A program made the translations under genes and the position numbers. Of a DNA stretch of 64,000 nt, positions 7,849-16,192 are shown one piece after another. This stretch comes from Halobacteriales archaeon YIM A00013 (GTDB lineage Archaea; Halobacteriota; Halobacteria; Halobacteriales; Haloarculaceae), in assembly GCA_025041195.1 (NCBI GenBank), contig JAKCFM010000001.1, forward strand, positions 186,001-250,000, given 5' to 3'. How positions within the stretch are numbered: the stretch's first letter is position 1; each line of letters opens with the position of its first letter. The notes beneath the pieces were generated by a model that did not search any database, was not told the DNA's origin, and saw only the letters and a list, made by a program, of their open reading frames with translations.

Positions 7849-8685
7849 ATGGTGGCGCTCGATCTCGATGCGACGCAGCTCGACCGGTATTCTCGGCACC
7901 TGATTATGGATGCTGTCGGACCGGAGGGCCAACAACAGCTGCTTGACAGCCGTGTCCTCTGTGTTGGTGCGGGTGGGCTGGGTTCGCCGGCGATCGAGTA
8001 TCTCGCTGCGGCGGGCGTCGGAACGCTGGGGATCGTCGATGATGATGTCGTCGAGCGATCGAATCTTCAGCGCCAGGTCCTTCACACCGAGGCCGACATC
8101 GGCACACCGAAAGTTGAGAGTGCAGCGGCGTTCGTCGAAGCCCAGGCGCCAGATGTGACCGTCGAGCCGATCGAACGGCGACTCACGAAAGCAAACGCCC
8201 ACGAGCTGGTCGCATCGTACGATATCGTCCTCGACGGCTCTGATAACTTCCCAACTCGGTTTCTGCTAAATGACGTCTGCTGGCTCCGTGAGACGCCGCT
8301 CGTTCACGGGGCTGTCCTCAGATTCGAAGGCCAGGTCACGACGATCGATCCACGCGGCGATGGTCCGTGCTATCGCTGTCTGTTCCCGTCCGCACCGCCA
8401 GCTGGCGCCGTTCCCGGCTGTGCAACGGCGGGCGTGCTCGGTGTACTTCCGGGGACCATTGGCTGTTTTCAGGCGACTGAAGTCTGTAAACTCATCATGG
8501 AGATTGGCGATCCACTCGTCGGTCGGCTACTCAGCTACAATGCGTCCGGAATGACGACGGATACGGTGGCGTATGCGGCCAATCCGGACTGTCCAATCTG
8601 TGGAACGAACGGCATTGACTCGATTGCAGGAATAGACTACACGGAGACGTGTTCGATCGACGATCACCGCGCCGGTGGCAGCTGA
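7849..8685 (+). CDS. ubaA: E1-like SAMP/sulfur-carrier activating enzyme (UbaA, MoeB/ThiF family)
   Basis: A 278-residue E1-like enzyme that adenylates the C-terminus of small ubiquitin-like modifiers. In haloarchaea UbaA activates SAMPs for protein conjugation and for sulfur transfer to tRNA and molybdopterin. The ATP-binding motif GAGGLGSPAIEYL lies near residues 42-54. Two zinc cysteine pairs (CYRC and CPIC) flank the probable catalytic Cys191 in PGCATAGVLG. Length is standard. I start at the ATG at 7849 rather than at earlier in-frame codons because homology begins immediately (LDATQLDRYSRH). The 3' end overlaps the oppositely oriented B12-binding-like gene by 22 bases. Confidence 0.93.
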   Translation: MVALDLDATQLDRYSRHLIMDAVGPEGQQQLLDSRVLCVGAGGLGSPAIEYLAAAGVGTLGIVDDDVVERSNLQRQVLHTEADIGTPKVESAAAFVEAQAPDVTVEPIERRLTKANAHELVASYDIVLDGSDNFPTRFLLNDVCWLRETPLVHGAVLRFEGQVTTIDPRGDGPCYRCLFPSAPPAGAVPGCATAGVLGVLPGTIGCFQATEVCKLIMEIGDPLVGRLLSYNASGMTTDTVAYAANPDCPICGTNGIDSIAGIDYTETCSIDDHRAGGS

Positions 8686-9560
8686 TCAAACCCAACCGCG
8701 AGCGCTTCGTCTGGCTCCCCACAGAGCGTTGGATGCAACAGTTTCCCCAGCTGTTCGGCTGTGTCTGCGAGCATGGTTCCAGGGCGATGGAGCAGTTCGT
8801 TGCCGTCCATGGCGTAAACGCGATCGGACTGGACGGCTTGCAGCTGATCGTATCCGTCTCGACTCGTGAGCTCATCTCGGTTGGTGGCCGTTTGCTCGAT
8901 CGAAAAACCACACGGTGCGATGACAAGCACTGCCGGATCCGCGTCGACAATTGCATCGAACGTCCGTGGAATCGACCGCTCGGCCTCGAATGCGGGTACA
9001 CCGCCAGCGATCTCGATCAGTTCGGGCACCCAGTGTCCTGCGGTCATGATCGGTTCGAGCCAGTCGAGCACGGCGACCGTCGGTCTGTCGGTGGCGTCGG
9101 CAGTGGTGGCGTTGATCCGCTCGATCCGCTCGTCGAACGTCTCCTGGACGGTCGCTGCGGTCTCGGTGACGCCAACCGCTTCGCCAATGCGCTGGATGTC
9201 GCTACGAACGTCATCCAGGCTATGGGGATCGGTAGTGAGCACCGAACAGTCTAATCCGAGGGTTTCGACCGCCTCGGTAACGAGTACGCGATCAACGGCA
9301 CAGACATCACAGAGTCCCTGTGTAACGATTAGATCCGGTTCGAGCGCTTCGAGACGGTCGAGATCGATCGCATAGACGCCGCCGTTTCGTTCGGCCTGCA
9401 GCACCTGTCTATCGATCGCGCGGCTTGAGACGGTGGCATCGATCCGGCTCTCGGTTACGGCCGGCGCTGGGTGGTCACACTCGTGGGAGACGCCCACTGG
9501 ATCGACACCAAACGCAGTCACGATGTCGGTCGCGGACGGTAACAGTGTGACAACGCGCAT
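8664..9560 (-). CDS. Cobalamin/iron-type periplasmic-binding-fold protein without signal peptide
   Basis: A 298-residue protein of the BtuF/FecB-like helical-backbone binding family. It begins MRVVTLLPSATDIV, a near-universal start for this group in haloarchaea, and contains TQGLCDVCAV, VLDWLEPIMTAG, WVPELIEIAGG and the late MDGNELLHRPG region typical of the family. Relatives bind vitamin B12 or metal chelates for ABC import. Here I see no signal peptide or lipobox and no ABC permease or ATPase in the neighbourhood, so transport is not shown; a cytoplasmic corrinoid-binding role is equally possible. It overlaps ubaA tail to tail. Confidence 0.82.
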   Translation of the reverse strand: MRVVTLLPSATDIVTAFGVDPVGVSHECDHPAPAVTESRIDATVSSRAIDRQVLQAERNGGVYAIDLDRLEALEPDLIVTQGLCDVCAVDRVLVTEAVETLGLDCSVLTTDPHSLDDVRSDIQRIGEAVGVTETAATVQETFDERIERINATTADATDRPTVAVLDWLEPIMTAGHWVPELIEIAGGVPAFEAERSIPRTFDAIVDADPAVLVIAPCGFSIEQTATNRDELTSRDGYDQLQAVQSDRVYAMDGNELLHRPGTMLADTAEQLGKLLHPTLCGEPDEALAVGFDQLPPAR

Positions 9561-9611
9561 GGTAGTCGTCTAGCCAGTCAGCCTATTGGTCGTTGCGTTC
9601 TACTGGTGCGC

Positions 9612-9962
9612 ATGAAGCGTGTCCTCAAAGCCGGGATCGTCGAGACGTACACTGTGATACGCGTCGCGCTCGATCGGCGGTCACCCCACCAGCTTCGGCT
9701 CGTGGCCATTCTGCTGTTTGTTGGCGGATATCTGCTCTCACCAGTCGATGTTGTTTCGGATTTTCTTCCCGTGCTGGGGCTTGGCGACGATCTGCTGGTT
9801 GGCGTTCTTGCTCGGCGATTTATCTACGGCTCTGCTCCCGCAGAGCTGATCGAAGAACACCGAGCGGTGGCTCGATCGCAGTTTCGACTCGCGGCGATCG
9901 TCGCCGGGCTAGTGGTGGTAGTGTGCGTTGTGATCGTCAGCCGATCGGTTGGACTGGTGTAA
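9612..9962 (+). CDS. DUF1232/YkvA-like membrane protein
   Basis: A 116-residue protein with the short DUF1232 signature around residues 28-65 (hydrophobic helix then LLSPVDVVSDFLPVLG.LDDL-like sequence) and a second hydrophobic helix at the C-terminus (AAIVAGLVVVVCVVIV). Members are small membrane proteins of unknown function. A GTG two codons earlier (9606) could also be the start; the ATG at 9612 is preferred. It lies divergent from the B12-binding-like gene and 44 bases before the next + strand gene. Confidence 0.75.
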   Translation: MKRVLKAGIVETYTVIRVALDRRSPHQLRLVAILLFVGGYLLSPVDVVSDFLPVLGLGDDLLVGVLARRFIYGSAPAELIEEHRAVARSQFRLAAIVAGLVVVVCVVIVSRSVGLV

Positions 9963-10006
9963 CTTCAATCGACAGGATCACCGCAATCGAGCGCAAACCC
10001 CCCACT

Positions 10007-10585
10007 ATGAGTACTGGCTCGTATCGCGTCCTCGAGAGCACTCGCGAGACAGACGAGCTGTTATTGCTCGAAACCGCGGATGCAGACCCTGTCTACGTCA
10101 GCACAACTGGCTACGAGCAACCGCTGGCCTCGACAGTCAAATCGATCGATCCCGGCAATTTACTGTCTGTTTCGTTCGACTGGTCGCAATCACGACCCAG
10201 ATTTGAAACCGTCACCATCGACCGCGAGACGACGTTTACGTTCGTTTCCAACGCGACGAATCTCTTCGAAGCTGCAATCAACTGCTGGGAAACCGCCCGA
10301 GCGAGCGGTGAGCCGATGAACTCATCGCTAACCTACGATACGGATCGAAATCCCAATGGCGTCGTGTATGCGTTTGCCGAACAGGCCGGTGAGCGATCGC
10401 TGTTTGAGGAGTTTCGCGACGGAATCAAGCCGCTCGATCCGCTGCTCGAACCGATCGAGCGCGTTGGCCCGCCGTACGCCCTGTTCTGTCTTGATCCCGC
10501 AGCGTATTCCTGTGTGATCGTCACCATCGCGTTCGATCAGTCGGGGCTGTTTGCGAATACAATGTGTGATACGTACGTCGAATGA
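10007..10585 (+). CDS. Conserved haloarchaeal protein of unknown function (192 aa)
   Basis: The open frame extends further upstream, but the ATG at 10007 (MSTGSYRVLES) gives a sensible acidic haloarchaeal N-terminus, and the extra upstream residues are arginine-rich shadow sequence over the DUF1232 gene. The product is soluble, with alternating beta-like strands (LLLLETADADPVYVS, LLSVSFDW, TTFTFVSNATNLFEAA) and a C-terminal CVIVTIAFDQSG segment. I recall similar conserved proteins only as domains of unknown function. No catalytic motif is evident. It lies between a DUF1232 gene and sepF, on the same strand. Confidence 0.7.
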   Translation: MSTGSYRVLESTRETDELLLLETADADPVYVSTTGYEQPLASTVKSIDPGNLLSVSFDWSQSRPRFETVTIDRETTFTFVSNATNLFEAAINCWETARASGEPMNSSLTYDTDRNPNGVVYAFAEQAGERSLFEEFRDGIKPLDPLLEPIERVGPPYALFCLDPAAYSCVIVTIAFDQSGLFANTMCDTYVE

Positions 10586-10640
10586 GCCGAATAGTCTCCA
10601 CGGCGTAAGAACTATACGCTCACCGGGCGCGCTACGACCT

Positions 10641-11009
10641 ATGGGGTTTATGGATCGATTGCTGAGCGAAGGCGGGGGCCGAAGCCATCAGCACACCGTC
10701 GACGACTACGTCGAGATCGATCTCGACGCACTGGACACGGAGGTTCCAGACGCTGGAACCAACATCCACGTCGCAAAACTCGACAACAAACAGGACGTGA
10801 TCGTCATCAAAGACGCGATCTACGACGGTGACATCGTTATCGCCGATATCACGCGCCACTCGACGAGCGATCGGACAATGGAACACATCACTGATGAACT
10901 GAAACAGGTCGCCAATGAAGTGGGGGGTGATATCGTCCAGAAAGACGACGATCAGCTCATCATCACTCCGAGTGGAATCGGCGTTAGTCGAAAAAAACTG
11001 GGGCGGTGA
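10641..11009 (+). CDS. sepF: Cell division protein SepF
   Basis: A 122-residue archaeal SepF, the membrane anchor of FtsZ in archaea with the FtsZ system. The N-terminal MGFMDRLL is the short amphipathic membrane-targeting helix, followed by a linker and the globular core (about residues 35-120) with IKDAIYDGDIVIADITRH, a conserved haloarchaeal motif, and the C-terminal IITPSGIGVSRKKLG. I chose the ATG at 10641 because that restores the targeting helix at the very start; the frame stays open 30 codons upstream without similarity. ftsZ1 lies about 19 kb away in this window. SepF recruits FtsZ to midcell, as shown in Haloferax. Confidence 0.93.
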   Translation: MGFMDRLLSEGGGRSHQHTVDDYVEIDLDALDTEVPDAGTNIHVAKLDNKQDVIVIKDAIYDGDIVIADITRHSTSDRTMEHITDELKQVANEVGGDIVQKDDDQLIITPSGIGVSRKKLGR

Positions 11010-11044
11010 GCTCGACGGCCCGCTACCACACCGCAACGACGGAA

Positions 11045-11434
11045 TCAGGAGAGATCCGGCTCGTCGCTGTCTTCGACCGACCGCTTCATTGAGTCCCGTC
11101 GACTTTTTGCATCCCGTCCGGTTGCCTCGAGTAGAAAGTCATTTTTCGCGTTCACTGCGTTTTCAGCCGCATCGATATGTCCCTCGGCGATGACTTCCTC
11201 TGCAGGGCGCTCTTTGAATTCAACAGCTAGCTTGTCTTTTTTCCCTGAGTACTCAACGGTGCCGGCAATGATCCGCTCGAAGACGGGGTTTTTTGGCTCG
11301 GCGATCACGAAGAGATCGCTGTTTTTGAACGATTTCGTCCCGGTTATCGGTCCAAAATACTCCTCGACCGTCGACTCCATGTCCGGGATGCGTTCGTCGA
11401 GATGCTCTCCCCGTCGCATCTTGTATTCGCGCAT
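11045..11434 (-). CDS. Conserved haloarchaeal protein (DUF5611-like, 129 aa)
   Basis: The protein starts MREYKMRRGEHLDERIP and continues with a short alpha/beta domain (VEEYFGPITG, SDLFVIAEPKNPVFERI, DKLAVEFKERP) before a charged helical tail. I associate this start with a haloarchaeal domain of unknown function, possibly DUF5611. No enzyme motif, cysteine pair or membrane segment is present. It converges on sepF from the opposite strand with 35 bases between their stops, and has a 37-base gap to the multi-zinc-ribbon gene upstream on the same strand. Confidence 0.75.
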   Translation of the reverse strand: MREYKMRRGEHLDERIPDMESTVEEYFGPITGTKSFKNSDLFVIAEPKNPVFERIIAGTVEYSGKKDKLAVEFKERPAEEVIAEGHIDAAENAVNAKNDFLLEATGRDAKSRRDSMKRSVEDSDEPDLS

Positions 11435-11471
11435 GGAATGATCTTATCGAGAATCGGTTTAGGGTTTCCGT

Positions 11472-12212
11472 TCACCTGGTCGATTCGTTATCGGTTGACA
11501 TCCGCCCTGGCGAAGAGAGATACGTCTCATGACAGTGTGGACAGAGATCGCCGGCTCGAAATGGACTGTCTCGGTTTCTCACGTCGAACGAACAGTGTAC
11601 ACATTCGAGGACGGCGACAGGCTGTGGCGCGGATTCTTCGTCGGGGGTGGTGTCGGTGGGGGCTGTCGGTCCAGTAGTGATGATTTCGCCGTCGTCGGTC
11701 GCGGGACTGATTGGCTCTGCAAGCTGTGTCTCTCCCATGCCTGTCTGACCTGTGGATCCATCGCCCGAGATCGCAATCTCAGCCGGTGTTCCCCGGTCGT
11801 GTGCCCACTGATCATCAGCGGGCGTGGTGTCACTGGAAAGAATGACAGCGTCGTCGTCGGCCGGTGGAGTGGGCTCTTCAGGCTTCGACCAGCCGCCCAC
11901 TGTCGGCTGGTCGGTCTCTCCAGTGGCCGTCTCGTCCACCGTTGTTTCGCTGGTATCGTCGGAGTCGGACGTGGGCGTCGACTGTTCGGTGTCCGCTGGC
12001 ACCGTCGCTGGGTCAGTCGAGGACTCCTCATCCGCCGCACGTGTCTGCGATGTGATTTCTTTTCGTTCTGCGAGGATCCGTTGTTCGCCACAGATCGAGC
12101 AGTCCATGACCCGGCGTCGAACGGTGATAACCTCGTTTCCCCGCCGCTCACGCTCTGTTATGAGTTCCGGCTCCTCGAACCGGTGGCCAAGAACCGAGCA
12201 CTTGAACCCCAT
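11472..12212 (-). CDS. Haloarchaeal protein with terminal zinc ribbons and acidic linker
   Basis: A 246-residue protein with a conserved N-terminus (MGFKCSVLGHRFEEPE, then CSICG near residue 38) and a C-terminal zinc ribbon (CVHC near 209, then CPHC near 229). Between them lies a long low-complexity stretch rich in D, E, S, T and P, typical of disordered haloarchaeal linkers. This pattern is common in proteins annotated only as haloarchaeal conserved. It probably binds zinc at both ends; partners are unknown. The gene is divergent from the small HTH-like gene at 12295, with about 80 bases between starts. Confidence 0.78.
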   Translation of the reverse strand: MGFKCSVLGHRFEEPELITERERRGNEVITVRRRVMDCSICGEQRILAERKEITSQTRAADEESSTDPATVPADTEQSTPTSDSDDTSETTVDETATGETDQPTVGGWSKPEEPTPPADDDAVILSSDTTPADDQWAHDRGTPAEIAISGDGSTGQTGMGETQLAEPISPATDDGEIITTGPTAPTDTTPDEESAPQPVAVLECVHCSFDVRNRDSPFRAGDLCPHCHETYLSSPGRMSTDNESTR

Positions 12213-12294
12213 TGGTGGTATTTGTCACGCTTTATCCATAAATGCTCCCCTCGATTGGGGAACTGGTATAGTGGAACCGTGAGTACGCAATAAC

Positions 12295-12600
12295 ATGCGC
12301 GCGAAGGAGGAGTATCGGAATCGAGACGCGACGGAAGTTTCGATACTTGACGCGCTGGTCGAGCGTTCTGAAGAGGGAATGACAATTTTGGAGCTGCGGA
12401 CCCGTGTTGGTGTCGATATCGACGATCTTGAGGCGGCATTGGCGTCGCTGAACAACGATGCGCTGCTCGAAACGTCCCGAAGGGAAGGGCAGTTGTTGTT
12501 GCGGCCGGCCGACCGGGTGATTCCGGGGGCGCTTGCGGACGAGCCTGGAGACGCATCGCTGATCGATCGCCTTCGTGACCGGCTGTTTGGTGGCCGGTAG
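12295..12600 (+). CDS. Small winged-helix-like haloarchaeal protein (DUF6432-like)
   Basis: A 101-residue protein beginning MRAKEEYRNRDATEVSILDAL, a conserved start I associate with the haloarchaeal DUF6432 group. Residues about 15-70 form a winged-helix-like pattern (VSILDALVERSEEGMTILEL, then VDIDDLEAALASLNNDALL), suggesting DNA or protein binding. A short basic tail ends the protein. A TATA element is not obvious, but the gene is divergent from the zinc-ribbon gene. The YgfZ-type gene follows after 41 bases on the same strand and could be cotranscribed. Confidence 0.78.
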   Translation: MRAKEEYRNRDATEVSILDALVERSEEGMTILELRTRVGVDIDDLEAALASLNNDALLETSRREGQLLLRPADRVIPGALADEPGDASLIDRLRDRLFGGR

Positions 12601-12641
12601 CGACCGGGTGGTTCATTTACACGGCGCGTCGACTGTCGTCC

Positions 12642-13712
12642 ATGAACGGGCTGGAGTCGGTTCACAACGAGTTCGGGGCGACGTTTACAACCGTTGGCCC
12701 ACAGCGCGTCGTCGCCGATTACGGCAAGCCAGCACGGACGCACCGTGCGGTACGCAAGGGCGTTGGCGTCATCGAGCACGCGTTCGATGTCATCGCGGTC
12801 AGTGGCGACGATCGCGTGTCGTTCGTGGATAACGCGGTGACGAATCACGTTCCACGTGACGATGGCACGGGTGTGTACGCACTACTCTGTGATCCTCGGG
12901 GGGCCGTCGAAACCGATTGCTACGTCTTCGTGTCTGACGACCAACTGTTGGTCTTGACGCCGCCCCAACGAACCGAGTGGCTGGTCGAAGAGTGGCGCTC
13001 GAAGGTGTTCATCGACGACGTGACGATTACGCATCGATCGGAGCTGGCCGTGTTCGGCGTCTACGGGGGGACGGCGACGGAAAAAGTCGCCTCCGTGCTC
13101 ACGGGTCCTGGTGCTCCAGCAGAGCCGCTTTCGTTCGTTCGTGGCTCGATGGACGATGTGGGCGTCACTGTCGTAGCCGACGATTACTGCATCGGGGATG
13201 AGGGCTATTTTGTGGTCGCCGATGCATCACGGAGCGAACGACTGTTCGATATCCTCCTCAATATTGGACTGAACGCCGTGCCGTTCGGACGCACCGTCTG
13301 GAATGGGTTGACGCTCGCGGCTGGAACGCCGTTGTTCGAGTCCGAACTCCAGGGTCGGATTCCGAACGTCACCGGCGTTCGAAACGCCATCGATTTCGAG
13401 AAGGGATGTTTCCCGGGCCAGGAAGTGATCGCTCGGGTTGAAAACCGCGGTGAACCGTCACAGACGCTATCTGGCGTGCACCTTCCAGCAACGGTCGCGG
13501 CCGGGACCGAGCTGACACACGAAGGATCGACCGTTGGAACGATCACCAGAACGACAGCAGATCCAGAGTCCGATGGTGCGATCGGGATGGCGCTTGTTGA
13601 CGGTGATTCGCCACCAAATGCCGTCTCTGCTGCTGGAGTCGACGCGACGCTTTCGGCACTCCCGGTTATTGAGCTGCCACATCGTTCGGCTCGCTGTCCA
13701 CGATACGAATAG
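12642..13712 (+). CDS. Folate-binding YgfZ / aminomethyltransferase-like protein
   Basis: A 356-residue protein of the GcvT/YgfZ superfamily. The YgfZ signature KGCFPGQE lies near residue 250, with the conserved cysteine, and the N-terminal half has the GcvT-like fold (VIEHAFDVIAVSGDD...FVDNAVTNHV). YgfZ-type proteins use tetrahydrofolate to help maintain or assemble some iron-sulfur enzymes. True glycine-cleavage T protein is less likely because the signature is of the YgfZ kind and no glycine-cleavage genes are adjacent. Start at ATG 12642 (MNGLESVHNEFG). It converges on the coiled-coil gene. Confidence 0.82.
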   Translation: MNGLESVHNEFGATFTTVGPQRVVADYGKPARTHRAVRKGVGVIEHAFDVIAVSGDDRVSFVDNAVTNHVPRDDGTGVYALLCDPRGAVETDCYVFVSDDQLLVLTPPQRTEWLVEEWRSKVFIDDVTITHRSELAVFGVYGGTATEKVASVLTGPGAPAEPLSFVRGSMDDVGVTVVADDYCIGDEGYFVVADASRSERLFDILLNIGLNAVPFGRTVWNGLTLAAGTPLFESELQGRIPNVTGVRNAIDFEKGCFPGQEVIARVENRGEPSQTLSGVHLPATVAAGTELTHEGSTVGTITRTTADPESDGAIGMALVDGDSPPNAVSAAGVDATLSALPVIELPHRSARCPRYE

Positions 13713-13742
13713 TACGGTAGAAAACTGACTCGAATTGCGTTC

Positions 13743-14633
13743 TTATAAGAGACCTGACTTCTGGAGCTTCATGAGATCCTCGGTGTCGAGGGTCTCGCCT
13801 TCTTTGAACTTCTGGTAGATGTCTTCGGCTTCTGCACGCGCCTCTTCGCGCTTTTGTGCGCGCTCGTCGCGACGCTCTTTTTCCTCTTCTTTGTCCAGCT
13901 CACGGAGGCGTTTCTGGACGCGAACGAAGTCCTCGTGGTGTCGGTCGGCAGACTCCTGGGCCTCGACAAACCGCTCGTGGGCCTCGTCGGCCTCATCACG
14001 GATGTCGTCGGCTTCTCGATAGGCTGCGATCATCTGGTTGTGGTGCTCCTGCGCCTTATCAGCCAGCTCGGTCACCTTCTGGTGGTGGGTTGAGGCCTCC
14101 GATCGAATCTCCTTTGCCTCCTCGCGGAGCTCCTCAATGTCACCGCCCTGGTCCAGCTTTTCCTTGCGGTTCTGGTACTGATCGCGCTTTTCTTCGATCT
14201 TCTCGATGAGTTCGCGCTCGTCCTCCGAGGAGAGCACCTCGGTCTGCTGGCGGAATTCGAGCTGCTCGATCTCCTCTTCGAGCTGGTCGAGACTCTCGCC
14301 GTCATCGAGATCTAGTTCGGATTTGGTCTCGTCGACCTTAGAGAACAGTTCGTTGGCCTCCGCGTTGAGCTCGTTTCGCTGCTGTTTGTGCTCCTGGACC
14401 TGGTTGTTGAGCTCGTCGCGTTTTTCGCGGTGATGCTGGGCCTCATCGACCTTTTCGCGAGTTTTGGCGTTGAGTTCATCACGCGTTGAGGCGCGTTCTG
14501 AGGCCTTCTGATTCAGTTCGTTGCGTCGGTCTCGCAACTGTCCGGCGCGCTTGATCAGTTCGCCTTTGGAGTTGTTCTCGAGTTCGTCGTCGGTGAGGTC
14601 TACGTTCTTGGATTTATCGATTGACTGTGCCAT
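13743..14633 (-). CDS. Long coiled-coil protein, archaeal conserved
   Basis: A 296-residue, almost wholly helical protein: from about residue 20 to 285 it is dense in E, K, R, Q and D with heptad-like spacing (RDRRNELNQ, EKRDELNNQ, QQRNELNAE recur with related spacing). The C-terminus ends in a short FKEGETLDTEDLMKLQKSG motif that I recall as typical of this archaeal family, present in both haloarchaea and methanogens. Some database entries call it a phosphoserine phosphatase, but no HAD motif is visible, so I reject that name. Role unknown; RNA- or ribosome-associated scaffolding is only a guess. Confidence 0.85.
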   Translation of the reverse strand: MAQSIDKSKNVDLTDDELENNSKGELIKRAGQLRDRRNELNQKASERASTRDELNAKTREKVDEAQHHREKRDELNNQVQEHKQQRNELNAEANELFSKVDETKSELDLDDGESLDQLEEEIEQLEFRQQTEVLSSEDERELIEKIEEKRDQYQNRKEKLDQGGDIEELREEAKEIRSEASTHHQKVTELADKAQEHHNQMIAAYREADDIRDEADEAHERFVEAQESADRHHEDFVRVQKRLRELDKEEEKERRDERAQKREEARAEAEDIYQKFKEGETLDTEDLMKLQKSGLL

Positions 14634-14958
14634 AGTTGGTTTGAGTGCTATCCATTACCGCCTCTGGCGATAGCGGGAGCCGGCCGTCTGTAACAACCAT
14701 CGAATAAGCAGTGTTCCGTTTCATTCTGGTCGCCGAACGATGCTCCTCGAAACGCTAGAGGCGTTCTGGTGCTAGAACATACTGACACAACCCACTTAAA
14801 CCTTTCTCCACTGTGAACCGTCGAAACCCCCCTCAACGGGGGGTACACGCCTCGTTAACGGCTAGCACAATTGCGCATCGATACTTAAATTCTTCGAGCC
14901 CGCAGAGAATGGACCGACACCGAACGGGTGAAGAGCGTGAGTCCGCCAGGATATGCTA
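14634..14958. other. Divergent promoter region with a GC-rich hairpin
   Basis: This 325-base gap separates the coiled-coil gene and the DUF371 gene, which diverge. Two TATA-like elements are visible: ACTTAAAC around 14793-14800 and ATACTTAAAT around 14880-14890. No small gene is convincing. A strong G-C hairpin lies at 14826-14844. Which promoter serves which gene cannot be settled by eye. Confidence 0.45.
14826..14844. repeat. Perfect seven-pair G-C hairpin
   Basis: ACCCCCC (14826-14832) and GGGGGGT (14838-14844) form an uninterrupted seven-pair stem with a five-base TCAAC loop. It lies between two divergent genes and between two TATA-like elements, so it may separate the transcripts or act in a leader. 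No T run follows on either strand. Confidence 0.45.
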
Positions 14959-15387
14959 ATGAGCGGAGACGAAACCACGATTGTGATTCAGGCGCAGGGA
15001 CACGAGCACGTTCGTGCAGAGCATGAATCGACGCTTGAGGTAACGACTGATGACTGGCTGACCCCCGCTGGCGACTGCATCGTTGGTGTTGAGGCTGACA
15101 CGACGCTCGCGTCGTTCGACCCGGCGGTTGTTTCTGCCTGTCAGGAGCGTGCAACGGCAATCACTGCGACGCTTGCGGCTGGTGGTCACGAAGACACCGT
15201 CAGCGGCCATGGCCATCCCGAGCTCACGTTCGAAGACGACCGGAGCATGGTGTTGCGCACGAGTGAGTACACTGACGAGCGGACGCTGCTGGTTGGTGCG
15301 GACAAGGCGGCGTCGGATCTGGACCGTGAGCTCATCGCAGCGCTCGCTGATGGTGCCGATCTGACGGTAACAATCACCGTGGCGTAA
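14959..15387 (+). CDS. DUF371 family protein
   Basis: A 142-residue archaeal DUF371 protein. The family pattern is clear: HEHVRAEHESTLEVTTDD, then DWLTPAGDCIVGVEADT with its invariant cysteine, and the GHGHPELTF segment near residue 88 before a small C-terminal domain. The family is found across archaea and has no established function. Two ATGs compete at 14953 and 14959; the AGGA at 14949-14952 sits at better spacing from the second. The endonuclease III gene follows after 31 bases on the same strand. Confidence 0.85.
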   Translation: MSGDETTIVIQAQGHEHVRAEHESTLEVTTDDWLTPAGDCIVGVEADTTLASFDPAVVSACQERATAITATLAAGGHEDTVSGHGHPELTFEDDRSMVLRTSEYTDERTLLVGADKAASDLDRELIAALADGADLTVTITVA

Positions 15388-15418
15388 CGTTTTGTGGTCA
15401 CCCTCCATCGATTCGATC

Positions 15419-16192
15419 ATGCCAACGGAACCGACCGAGAACATCAGCCCCAATGGACAGCACGATACGTTCGCTAGAGCGGCGAATCCAGCCCCTGCTG
15501 AGCGGGTGGTCGACCGGCTTGGCGAGCTATACTGGGAGAAAACGTACGGCGGTCAGGACGCGTTCGTCTGTCTTGTTCGGACGATTCTCAGTCAGAACAC
15601 CACGGATGCGACGAGCCAGCCGGCCCACGACGCGTTGATCGAGCGCTACGAGGATCCCGAACACGATCTCGCGGTCACACTCGCCTCCGCTGATCACGAC
15701 GCCCTCGCCGAGACGATCGCGCCGGCCGGGCTCCAGCACCAGAAGGCAACGTCGATCATCCAGGCTGCCGAGCGAATCAGGGACGAGTTCGACACCGCAG
15801 CCGAATTCGACCGGTTCGTCCGAGACACCTCCACAGCAACGGTCCGCGAAGCCTTACTCGAATTCCACGGCGTCGGTCCGAAAACCGCCGACTGCGTGCT
15901 GTTGTTTGCCGGCGGCCAGACCGGCGTGTTCCCGGTTGATACCCATGTCTACCGGATCTATCGGCGACTCGGTGTCGCGCCGCCAGACGCCGACCACGAA
16001 ACGGTTCGTGCGTCACTCGAAGCCGCGATTCCACCGAAAAAGTGTGGTTTTGGACACACTGCGTCGATTCAGTTCGGTCGCGAGTACTGCACAGCACGCA
16101 AGCCGGTCTGTGTCGATGATCCCTCTGCGTGTCCGCTATCCGATCTCTGTGAGCAGGTTGGCGTCGAAACCGACCGGACTACTTCTCAATAA
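15419..16192 (+). CDS. nth: Endonuclease III (DNA glycosylase/AP lyase)
   Basis: A 257-residue HhH-GPD base-excision glycosylase that removes oxidised pyrimidines and cleaves the abasic site. The helix-hairpin-helix GVGPKTADC contains the catalytic lysine, PVDTHVYRI carries the catalytic aspartate, and the C-terminal four cysteines (CTARKPVC, then two more within 14 residues) form the [4Fe-4S] cluster. The N-terminal acidic extension of about 25 residues is normal for haloarchaea. Start at ATG 15419, the first in-frame start after the DUF371 gene. It overlaps the 3-dehydroquinate synthase II gene tail to tail by 14 bases. Confidence 0.94.
   Translation: MPTEPTENISPNGQHDTFARAANPAPAERVVDRLGELYWEKTYGGQDAFVCLVRTILSQNTTDATSQPAHDALIERYEDPEHDLAVTLASADHDALAETIAPAGLQHQKATSIIQAAERIRDEFDTAAEFDRFVRDTSTATVREALLEFHGVGPKTADCVLLFAGGQTGVFPVDTHVYRIYRRLGVAPPDADHETVRASLEAAIPPKKCGFGHTASIQFGREYCTARKPVCVDDPSACPLSDLCEQVGVETDRTTSQ

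Noticed and set aside
11529-12293. Open frame of 254 codons on the plus strand
   Set aside because: Antisense to the two-zinc-ribbon protein; the low-complexity acidic linker creates long open antisense frames.
13743-14633. Phosphoserine phosphatase, a name sometimes given to relatives of this protein
   Set aside because: The sequence is an uninterrupted coiled coil without any HAD motif such as DxDxT.
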